Shown here: positions 56,699 to 64,000 of the stretch, piece after piece
Numbering within the stretch: the stretch's first letter is position 1
Layout: each line of letters starts with the position of its first letter
Assembly: GCA_019359435.1 (NCBI GenBank)
Contig: JAHHHI010000065.1
Location: 62,001-126,000, forward strand
Source: Kaiparowitsia implicata GSE-PSE-MK54-09C
GTDB lineage: Bacteria; Cyanobacteriota; Cyanobacteriia; Elainellales; Elainellaceae
DNA length: 64,000 bases
Direction of reading: 5' to 3'
Translations under genes and position numbers: made by a program
The notes under the pieces: generated by a model
The model's input: only the letters and a program-made list of their open reading frames with translations
What the model was told of the DNA's origin: nothing
Databases searched by the model: none

Positions 56699-57982
56699 TT
56701 ACGCTGCTACCTGAGGCTGCTTTTCTTGCTCTAGCGTCGTTTCCTTTTCCTCGATGAGTCGAGTGTAAAGCTTGCCAAGCTGAGTCGAAACGCCTTCCCA
56801 GCTAAAGTGCGACTCGATGCGTTGCCGACCGGCTGCACCGAGCTGATCTCGCCATTCGAGATCCCCAATGATGCGGTCAATGGCAATCGCAAACGCATCT
56901 ACATCCTTAGGAGGCACAAGTAGGCCAGTTTCTTCAGAAACCACCGTGAACTGCAAGCCGCCCACATCGCTAGCAACGACAGGGGTGTGGCTCGCCATCG
57001 CCTCGATGGGAACTAATCCAAAGGGCTCATAGTGGCTGGGCACAACGCACACATCCGCTGCCGCGTAGTACAGGTGCAGATTCGTTTCATCGAGCCGACC
57101 GGGGAAGTGAGTCATCTCCTGTAGCCCCAGCTCATTCACGATGCCTTCAATGCGATCGCGCTCAATGCCATCGCTCTTGCCGGGTCGACTCCCCCCGCCA
57201 ATCACCAGACGCAAATCGCCTGCTGCTCTGAGCTTTGACTGAGCCACAGCCCGCACCAGCGTTTCAATGCCTTTGCGGGGGTCAAACCGACCCACATACA
57301 GCACCATTTTCTCATGAGCGGGAATGCCCAGTTGTTCCCGAGCCTCTGTCCGCGACACGCGCCCAAAGCGCTGAATGTCGGTTCCACAAGGAATAATCTC
57401 GATGGTTCCCTGGTCAGACACATGCTCACGCATGTGAGCTTTTTCTTGGGGACTGGTGGCCACCACGCAGTCAATCGTTTCCAAACAGGTCTTTTCTACA
57501 GGCAGTCGCTGCGATGCTACTGTAGGCAGCTTTTTCGCAGTTTTGTACTTAATCACCCCTAGGGAGTGATAGGTATGCACCTGCACGAGCGGGTTGGTTT
57601 TCCGTAACTGCATGCCAACCCAGGACGACAGCCAGTAGTGGGTATGAATTAGGGCGTATGAAACGTTTTCTTGTTTTTGGAAGGCTTCAAACTGGCTCAC
57701 AAACTCTGGCATGTAATCAAAGATCTCATGCCGACTGCGAAACTCAAGCGGCCCAGCCTGCAATCGAATGGTGCGGCAATTGGGTTGATGTTGAACAATT
57801 TTTGCCTGATCGGGGCGGCTTTGCCGCGTAAACATATCTACCTGCCACCCCTGCAATGCTAGTGTCTCCCCGATTTGACGGACGTAAACGTTTTGACCAC
57901 CCGCTTCTTCTTGTCCGATCTCCGCAGCCGGATCACCAGAAACGGAAATCAGGGCAATACGCCGCTTTTGATCTGAATACAT
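56699..57982 (-). CDS. GT4-family glycosyltransferase
   Basis: 427 residues. A GT-B fold: an N-terminal acceptor domain with 'EEAGGQNVYVRQIGETLALQGW' (in two parts) and 'HTHYWLSSWVGMQL', and a C-terminal GT1-type domain with 'LYVGRFDPRKGIETL' and the catalytic 'HYEPFGLVPIEAMA' (EX7E). The N-terminal glycine-rich loop is typical of sucrose-synthase-like, sucrose-phosphate-synthase-like and glycolipid transferases. It could build sucrose, trehalose, glycolipid or cell-surface glycan; no neighbouring gene decides this. The C-terminal ~25 residues are a Glu/Gln-rich tail. Confidence 0.85.
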   Translation of the reverse strand: MYSDQKRRIALISVSGDPAAEIGQEEAGGQNVYVRQIGETLALQGWQVDMFTRQSRPDQAKIVQHQPNCRTIRLQAGPLEFRSRHEIFDYMPEFVSQFEAFQKQENVSYALIHTHYWLSSWVGMQLRKTNPLVQVHTYHSLGVIKYKTAKKLPTVASQRLPVEKTCLETIDCVVATSPQEKAHMREHVSDQGTIEIIPCGTDIQRFGRVSRTEAREQLGIPAHEKMVLYVGRFDPRKGIETLVRAVAQSKLRAAGDLRLVIGGGSRPGKSDGIERDRIEGIVNELGLQEMTHFPGRLDETNLHLYYAAADVCVVPSHYEPFGLVPIEAMASHTPVVASDVGGLQFTVVSEETGLLVPPKDVDAFAIAIDRIIGDLEWRDQLGAAGRQRIESHFSWEGVSTQLGKLYTRLIEEKETTLEQEKQPQVAA

Positions 57983-58789
57983 GTTGTCTCTTTCACCTCA
58001 TGGTTCACAATTCCTGCTCAGACGTTGGTAAAGGCTGGTGCGAACCCCGCCTTTGGTCAAGAGCAGGTGCAAAACGACACAGTCACATACCGTCTGAAGG
58101 ACGCGGTTGAGGATCGAAACACTCCATAATGCCGATCGTGCAGTCCCTCTCAATGCCGACGAAGTTAGCTGACGGGCGAGGGCTGAGAGTTGCCCCTCCG
58201 TGAAGGTTGAGCGCTGAAGGAACCAACATGTGGAACCCAAAGATTCGTGATGTAGAGCCCTGTTCAACAACTCAGTCTTCCTAAAAGATAAGCCCCAATG
58301 GATGGATCCTCCGCTTCATGAATGCCGACTACCATCACGATGATGAGCAACGGATTCGTGAATTAGGCTGACTTATGTTGTTTTGCTGCGAGGATAGCGT
58401 ACCAAATTATGATTAGTCAACTCATCATCCTAGAGAGAGAATAAATCTGATGAAGAAAATAGCTCGGAGCAAACTAATCGCAATAGTGATGAATAAATTG
58501 GGGATAACCGAACTCAAAACCATACTGTTGTGGCGTTTCTGCTAGTGAAATCTATTGGCAAAACGCAGCTCTAAGCATGCCATGGGGGCGATCGCCCCTG
58601 ATGTTTAGACCCTACAGTTGAAATTCAAAATAACTGATTGGGCAATCAGAAAACGCCGTCTGTATCGTAGCCCACACCAGAGTAGGTTCAATAGATTCTG
58701 AGCCCAACTGTTCAGGATTTTGGGAAAGGTCTGCGAATTTCAATCGAACCCAGCCTCTGCGGTATTGACGCCATTAATCAACTGAGAAA
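57983..58789. other. Intergenic region, divergent promoters
   Basis: 807 bp between the leftward GT4 gene and the rightward GHL10-type gene. No convincing gene; minus- and plus-strand open frames here lack family features and good starts. It must contain both promoters. One HIP1 palindrome (GGGGCGATCGCCCC) is at ~58586-58599. Confidence 0.45.
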
Positions 58790-60046
58790 ATGAACGAAGT
58801 AGACAGAGTTAACCCCATAAAAGGCTCCAAGGCTAGTCGCTTTTCTCGGGCTGGGGCCGGAGTTTGGGGGCGGTGGCGCTATGGGGTGTGTGGGGCGATC
58901 GCCACGCTCATTATTCTGCTTCAGCCGGGGCATCTGCTGCCGGGGCAATCGGCGATTTCCCTAGCTGCCGCACCCGCGACTGAACTGCGTGGGGTGTGGA
59001 TGACCAATGTAGACAGCGATGTGCTGATGTCGACAGACAAGCTCAAAGCAGGGCTAGCGCGGCTGGCACGGCTGCGGTTCAACACGGTTTATCCGGTGGT
59101 ATGGAACTGGGGCTATACGCTTTATCCCAGCCCCCTAGCTGAATCGGTGATTGGGCGATCGCACCTGCCCAATCGAGGGCTGCGCCACCGAGACATGCTG
59201 GCTGAGGCGGTCGCTGAGGGCCATCAGTTGGGGCTAGCCGTAATTCCCTGGTTTGAATTTGGGCTGATGGCACCTGCGGGGTCGGAATTGGCCCAGCGCC
59301 ACCCCGACTGGCTGACCCAGCGCCAAGACGGCACCCAGGTCGTGATGGAGGGCATCTGGCCACGGGTATGGCTCAATCCGTTTCATCCCGACGTGCAGCA
59401 GTTCATTGTTGGGATGATCACAGAACTAGTAGAAACCTATGATGTGGATGGCATTCAGCTAGATGATCACTTTGGCCTACCCCGCGAACTAGGCTACGAC
59501 CCTTACACGGTGCAGCTCTATCGCCAAGAGCACAATGGGCAATCGCCCCCAGCCGATGTGAGTGACCCAGCCTGGATGCGCTGGCGGAGCGATCGCATCT
59601 CTCAACTCATGGTGCAGATCTTCAACGCTGTCAAAGCCCACGATCCCAACTGCATCCTGTCGCTCTCGCCTAACACCCAAGACTTTTCGTATCGCAATTA
59701 CCTGCAAGACTGGGGCAGTTGGGAACGGCGCGGCTATGTGGAAGAAGTGATCTTGCAGGTCTATCGGGATAGCCTGACTCCCTTTCGCACTGAGCTAGAG
59801 CGCCCAGAGGTTCAGCAGGTTCACAGCCATATTCCTCTAGCAGTGGGCATCCTAGCCGGACTCAAGAATCAGCTCGTGTCACCAGAGCTGATTCAGCAAA
59901 AGGTCAACGCCGTGCGGCAGCGGGGGCTATCGGGGGTAGCGTTCTTTTTCTACGAAACCCTAGACCAACGGGATGGCTTACTCGAACAGCTCTTTCCCGA
60001 GCCGGCTGAACGTCCCTTGTCCGCCAGCCTCACTCGCCGGAGTTGA
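58790..60046 (+). CDS. GHL10-type (DUF187) glycosyl hydrolase-like protein
   Basis: 418 residues. A signal peptide or anchor (~33-60) is followed by the GHL10 domain (~65-400): 'LRGVWMTNVDSDVLMS', 'RLRFNTVYPVVWNWG', 'LGLAVIPWFEFGLM', 'VDGIQLDDHFGLP' with a putative catalytic Asp, and 'PNCILSLSPNTQDFSYRNYLQDW' (in parts). The fold is a TIM barrel related to GH10/GH13 enzymes. Such proteins are exported and may act on peptidoglycan or exopolysaccharide; the substrate is unknown. Confidence 0.87.
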   Translation: MNEVDRVNPIKGSKASRFSRAGAGVWGRWRYGVCGAIATLIILLQPGHLLPGQSAISLAAAPATELRGVWMTNVDSDVLMSTDKLKAGLARLARLRFNTVYPVVWNWGYTLYPSPLAESVIGRSHLPNRGLRHRDMLAEAVAEGHQLGLAVIPWFEFGLMAPAGSELAQRHPDWLTQRQDGTQVVMEGIWPRVWLNPFHPDVQQFIVGMITELVETYDVDGIQLDDHFGLPRELGYDPYTVQLYRQEHNGQSPPADVSDPAWMRWRSDRISQLMVQIFNAVKAHDPNCILSLSPNTQDFSYRNYLQDWGSWERRGYVEEVILQVYRDSLTPFRTELERPEVQQVHSHIPLAVGILAGLKNQLVSPELIQQKVNAVRQRGLSGVAFFFYETLDQRDGLLEQLFPEPAERPLSASLTRRS

Positions 60047-60210
60047 CCTAGGCTGCTCGAATTTACACCTCGCAGCGCTGCAATGATGCGGTCGATGATC
60101 TCTCTTGCTGCCCGCTGGCCCAGTTGACGGCAGCAGCGCAATCAGTAGGAGTGCTCAGGAACCGATAGAATGAACGGTGTTCGCCATTCTAAATTTATTG
60201 CGATACCGCT

Positions 60211-62550
60211 ATGACTGAGGCTGCTACGCCTGCCGCTACTACGGCTCCCTTTTCTCCCCAAGAGATTGCTGCTGAGGGCATTAAACCCGACGAGTATGCC
60301 GAGATTGTGCGCCGCCTAGGGCGTCACCCCAATAAGGCCGAACTGGGCATGTTTGGCGTGATGTGGTCGGAGCACTGCTGCTATAAGAATTCACGCCCGC
60401 TGCTGGCACAGTTCCCAACGGAGGGCGATCGCATTCTGGTTGGGCCAGGCGAAAACGCCGGGGTTGTGGATTTTGGCGATGGGCTGCGGGTGGCGTTCAA
60501 AATTGAGTCTCACAACCATCCCTCAGCGGTAGAGCCGTTTCAGGGCGCGGCCACGGGGGTGGGCGGCATTCTGCGCGATATTTTTACCATGGGGGCGCGG
60601 CCCTTGGCCGTGCTTAACTCCCTGCGGTTTGGCAGCTTAGAGGATGCTCGAACGCGGCGGTTGTTTAGCAGCGTGGTGGCGGGCATTGCCCATTACGGCA
60701 ACTGCGTCGGTGTGCCCACTGTGGGCGGCGAGGTGTATTTTGATCCGGCTTACGGGAGCAATCCCTTGGTCAACGCCATGGCGATTGGGCTGATGGAAAC
60801 GCCCGATATCGTCAAATCTGGGGCAACCGGCTTGGGCAACCCGGTGCTGTATGTCGGCTCGACGACGGGGCGAGATGGCATGGGCGGCGCTAGCTTTGCC
60901 AGCGCTGAACTCAGCGACGAGTCGATAGACGATCGCCCAGCCGTGCAAGTGGGCGACCCTTTTTTGGAGAAATCGCTGATCGAAGCCTGTTTAGAAGCAT
61001 TCAATACGGGGGCGGTGGTCGCCGCCCAAGACATGGGCGCTGCGGGGATCACCTGCTCCACCGCTGAAATGGCGGCGAAGGGAGGCGTCGGCATTGAGCT
61101 AGATCTCGATAAAATTCCCGTGCGAGAGACGGGCATGGTGCCCTATGAATTTTTGCTGTCGGAATCTCAAGAGCGGATGCTATTTGTGGCGACGGCAGGG
61201 CGAGAGCAAGAGCTGATTGACATCTTCCACCGATGGGGGCTGCAGGCGGTGGTGGCGGGGACAGTCATCGCTGAGCCGATTGTGCGCATCCTCCATCAAG
61301 GGGACGTAGCGGCAGAGGTGCCTGCCCTGGCGCTATCTGATGATACGCCGATTTATCATCGAGAGCTGCTGGCAGAGCCGCCAGACTATGCTCGTCACGC
61401 CTGGGCGTGGAGTGAGTCCGCGCTGCCCCCCTGCGACGCCGCAGGTCTTGAGGATATGAATTGGACGGCGGTGCTGCTGCACTTGCTTGATACGCCGACG
61501 ATCGCCTCTAAGCGCTGGGTGTATCGTCAGTACGATCATCAGGTGCAGAACAACACAGTGCTGTTGCCGGGTGGGGCAGATGCGGCGGTGGTGCGGCTGC
61601 GATCGCAACAGGCTACGCCGCCCGTTGCTCCCGCCACCTGCAAAACCGGGATCGCCGCTACGGTAGACTGCAATCCCCGCTATGTGTACCTGCATCCCTA
61701 TGAGGGAGCCAAGATGGCAGTGGCAGAAGCCGCGCGCAATCTAAGCTGCGTTGGTGCAGAACCGCTGGCAGTTACCGACAACCTTAACTTTGGCAGCCCC
61801 GAAAAGCCCATCGGCTATTGGCAATTGGCCGAGGCCTGCCGAGGCTTAGCAGAAGCGTGCCGTGAGTTTCGCACGCCTGTGACGGGGGGTAACGTATCGC
61901 TCTACAACGAAACAGTGGATTCAGCTGGGGTGCCTCAGCCGATCTACCCTACCCCCGTTGTGGGCATGGTGGGGCGTGTGGCGGATGTGACCCAAGTGGT
62001 GGGGCAGGGTTGGCAGCAGGCGGGCGATCGCCTCTATCTTCTTGGGTCTCTCACCGATGTGACGCTGGGCGGGTCGGAATATCTAGCTAGCGTTCACCAG
62101 ACAATCGCGGGGATGCCACCCATCGTCAACTTTGAGCTAGAACAGCGGGTGCAGGCGGTGTGTCGCGAGGGCATTCGTCGGGGTTGGGTGCGCTCAGCCC
62201 ATGATTGCGCTGAGGGTGGGCTGGCAGTGGCGATCGCCGAATCTGCCATCAGCGGCGAGCGGGGAGCGGATATTTATCTGCCAGCCAATGGAGGGCAGCG
62301 CTGGGATACCCTGCTCTTTGGTGAAGGGGGCGCGCGTATTGTGGTCTCTGTCACCCCTGAGCAGACGCCCGCCTGGGATGCCTACTTAATGGAGCAGTTG
62401 GGCAACCGCTGGCAAGCCCTCGGTACTGTCGGAACCGCTGCTATGCCGCTGCGCGTGCTAGCGTCTGACCAGACAGTGTTGCTGGACGCTACCATGGCAG
62501 AGTTACACCATGCCTGGGCCGGGGCGATCGCTCGCCGAATGATGTCATGA
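60211..62550 (+). CDS. purL: Phosphoribosylformylglycinamidine synthase subunit PurL
   Basis: 779 residues, the small-type PurL without a fused glutaminase domain, so PurS and PurQ must come from elsewhere. Key features are '[21 protein letters not shown]', split across the Mg-ATP/substrate site, '[12 protein letters not shown]', '[20 protein letters not shown]' in the middle, and a second PurM-like half with '[12 protein letters not shown]' and '[14 protein letters not shown]'. It makes FGAM in de novo purine synthesis. The purF gene follows 895 bp downstream on the same strand, so the genes may be co-regulated but are probably not one tight operon. Confidence 0.95.
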   Translation: MTEAATPAATTAPFSPQEIAAEGIKPDEYAEIVRRLGRHPNKAELGMFGVMWSEHCCYKNSRPLLAQFPTEGDRILVGPGENAGVVDFGDGLRVAFKIESHNHPSAVEPFQGAATGVGGILRDIFTMGARPLAVLNSLRFGSLEDARTRRLFSSVVAGIAHYGNCVGVPTVGGEVYFDPAYGSNPLVNAMAIGLMETPDIVKSGATGLGNPVLYVGSTTGRDGMGGASFASAELSDESIDDRPAVQVGDPFLEKSLIEACLEAFNTGAVVAAQDMGAAGITCSTAEMAAKGGVGIELDLDKIPVRETGMVPYEFLLSESQERMLFVATAGREQELIDIFHRWGLQAVVAGTVIAEPIVRILHQGDVAAEVPALALSDDTPIYHRELLAEPPDYARHAWAWSESALPPCDAAGLEDMNWTAVLLHLLDTPTIASKRWVYRQYDHQVQNNTVLLPGGADAAVVRLRSQQATPPVAPATCKTGIAATVDCNPRYVYLHPYEGAKMAVAEAARNLSCVGAEPLAVTDNLNFGSPEKPIGYWQLAEACRGLAEACREFRTPVTGGNVSLYNETVDSAGVPQPIYPTPVVGMVGRVADVTQVVGQGWQQAGDRLYLLGSLTDVTLGGSEYLASVHQTIAGMPPIVNFELEQRVQAVCREGIRRGWVRSAHDCAEGGLAVAIAESAISGERGADIYLPANGGQRWDTLLFGEGGARIVVSVTPEQTPAWDAYLMEQLGNRWQALGTVGTAAMPLRVLASDQTVLLDATMAELHHAWAGAIARRMMS

Positions 62551-63445
62551 CAGGGGGCACCCTACTTTTATAGCCCTTACCTCAATCTCTCTCCCATCGG
62601 AGACTACTAAGTACACACCTCTCGACCCTCGCCCCCTCTGTCTTCCTCTCCCAAAAATGGGCAATGAGAGACCGAACAGCAAGGGTTGCAAGACTAGGAT
62701 TGGCTCTGATGACACGGCACTCACACCACCTTTCAACCCAATCTGTCAGGCAGACTGAACTGATCGTTGATGTAATCTGGGCACTAACGATTGGGGTTTG
62801 GGATATAGGATGATTAAGGAACCGTTAACGCTAGCTAAAATTTGGCGCGATCGCCCCCTCGCAGATTCAGATCGACGCTAGCCCTGCAATACTCTGGCAC
62901 CCATCTGAATGGGGGCGTCCTAATCAGTTAATGATTGGAATCCTCCTTGAAGTAAAAGGTCGCAGATTATTGATTGAACAGATGATTGAGCGGGTGCGAT
63001 CGCCCCGACTCGACTACAGCAGTCCCCAAGGTATTAGCCTCCAACGCTCATGATTCCCACGCTAAAGATAGGTAGACCTCGGTTGATTGTGACTCGGTTG
63101 ATTGTGAATAGTTAATCCTTCCAACGAACCCTGTACCCTGTAGCTGTCGTCAGCCATAGGGTGCGACCCGCAATGCCATCTATCTCGTATATTCACTGGA
63201 TGAATTCACTGAAGCCCCGCCCGCTCTTGGCCTCAGGCCTTTCCCGTTACCGTAGACTTATCCGCTGCCCGTCGTGCTAAATCGCTGCAACAGAATCACT
63301 GGCCAGAATTTTCTTCCGTGAGGTGTTGCTCGTTGCTGACAAGCACTCGCTCTAGGCACAGCGCTGATCTGCCCTGTTGATTCCGCTCTCTTGATCCCGT
63401 TAATAACGCCGATTCGCGTCTGCCTAGTTTGGAGCCAAACCATCC
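62551..63445. other. Long spacer between purL and purF
   Basis: 895 bp with no convincing gene; the short frames here (for example 62545-62736, minus) lack support. It contains a few HIP1 sites and a CTGTAGCTGTCGTCAGCCATAG-like segment, but no purine riboswitch core (no clear three-way junction) was recognised. Confidence 0.45.
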
Positions 63446-64000
63446 ATGATTCCCACCTCTGATGACCATTCCAAGTCTTGGAATGCTGCTGCTGAGTCCG
63501 ACCATCCCGATAAGCCAGAGGAAGCGTGTGGTGTGTTTGCCATCTACGCACCGGGAGATGATGTCGCTAAACTGACCTACTTTGGGCTGTTTGCCTTGCA
63601 GCATCGAGGGCAAGAATCCGCAGGCATCGCTACGTTTGAGGGCATTCATGCCAGCGATCCCACCACAACTCGCGTGCATTTGCACAAAAACATGGGGTTG
63701 GTATCTCAGGTGTTTAATGAAGCCATCCTGAACGAGATGCGGGGAGAAATTGCTGTAGGGCACACCCGCTATTCAACCACAGGCTCCAGCAAGGTTGTAA
63801 ACGCCCAACCGGCAGTCGTAGACTCGCGACTGGGCACTCTGGCTCTGGCTCACAATGGCAATCTGGTCAACACGGGGAACCTGCGTGATGAATTGCTGAA
63901 AGCCAATGCGCAGCTGCAAACCACGACCGATTCTGAGATGATTGCCCATGCGATCGCCCAAGAAGTAGATCTGGGTCAAAGCTGGACAGACGGTGCTATC
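63446..64000 (+). CDS. purF: Amidophosphoribosyltransferase, 5' part
   Basis: The first 185 residues, running off the right edge. After a short propeptide-like leader ending 'DKPEEA', the catalytic Cys of the Ntn glutaminase is in 'ACGVFAIYAPG'. Other glutaminase residues are 'LQHRGQESAGIA', 'VGHTRYSTTGSS' and 'LAHNGNLVNTGNLRDEL'. It commits PRPP to de novo purine synthesis by making phosphoribosylamine. The leader is about 28 residues, as in other propeptide-type enzymes. No stop codon is reached in the window. Confidence 0.95.
   Translation, partial: MIPTSDDHSKSWNAAAESDHPDKPEEACGVFAIYAPGDDVAKLTYFGLFALQHRGQESAGIATFEGIHASDPTTTRVHLHKNMGLVSQVFNEAILNEMRGEIAVGHTRYSTTGSSKVVNAQPAVVDSRLGTLALAHNGNLVNTGNLRDELLKANAQLQTTTDSEMIAHAIAQEVDLGQSWTDGAI

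Overview
The window is chromosomal DNA of a cyanobacterium. It is dense in the HIP1 octamer (GCGATCGC) and carries a full phycocyanin rod gene cluster with four rod-core linker genes, an RbcR/Ycf30-type LysR regulator, cyanobacteria-specific conserved genes (DUF1824, a phycobiliprotein-like/ferredoxin/roadblock-like trio) and cobalamin and nickel/cobalt genes. The gene content suggests a filamentous Leptolyngbya-like lineage, but this is inference. No rRNA, complete tRNA or CRISPR array was seen.

Region A (1 to about 12.5 kb, open at the left edge) is a phage-like or plasmid-like mobile element. A leftward replication arm holds an archaeo-eukaryotic-type primase and small proteins including an excisionase-like HTH. 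It diverges from a rightward arm that starts with an XRE repressor-like gene. That arm continues through small membrane or secreted proteins, two large Ala/Pro-rich or hydrophobic proteins, a 112-residue protein with its own strong ribosome binding site, a C1q-like beta-sandwich protein, a membrane/coiled-coil protein and an M15 peptidase (endolysin-like). The control region between the arms has a strong hairpin, a perfect 32-bp palindrome and an operator-like inverted repeat. I saw no terminase, portal, tail tape-measure or known capsid gene, so this is the best candidate for an undescribed system.

Region B (12.5-23.4 kb) holds housekeeping and cyanobacterial genes: a VOC protein, a parvulin-like protein, an Anbu-type proteasome homologue, an SH3 protein, a phycobiliprotein-like/ferredoxin/roadblock-like trio, rbcR, a disordered acidic protein, a DUF1824 protein and an RluD-type pseudouridine synthase.

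Region C (23.4-33.8 kb) is the phycobilisome rod cluster cpcB-cpcA-cpcC-cpcC-cpcD-cpcE-cpcF-cpcG-cpcG-cpcL-cpcG, closed by a strong terminator. It covers the biliproteins, rod linkers, the alpha-subunit bilin lyase and four rod-terminal linkers. One linker has a C-terminal membrane anchor (CpcL), suggesting both ordinary hemidiscoidal and membrane-bound rod phycobilisomes.

Region D (33.8-42.6 kb) is a surface/secretion island: two tandemly duplicated RTX-repeat proteins, a two-partner-secretion (FHA-type) exoprotein and a TPR-CHAT caspase-like protein.

Region E (42.6-49 kb) has cbiD, a decayed IS1-family element that truncates a DUF429 gene, MITE-like palindromes, the lipopolysaccharide export genes lptF, lptB and an lptA-like gene, and a DUF309 gene. 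Region F (49.3-53.2 kb) is a nickel/cobalt ECF transporter operon with an accessory lipoprotein. Region G (53.1-64 kb) holds a frameshifted sugar O-acetyltransferase, an XPB-like helicase, tpiA, a moaD-like gene with a masked diglycine, a GT4 glycosyltransferase, a GHL10-type hydrolase, purL and the 5' part of purF.
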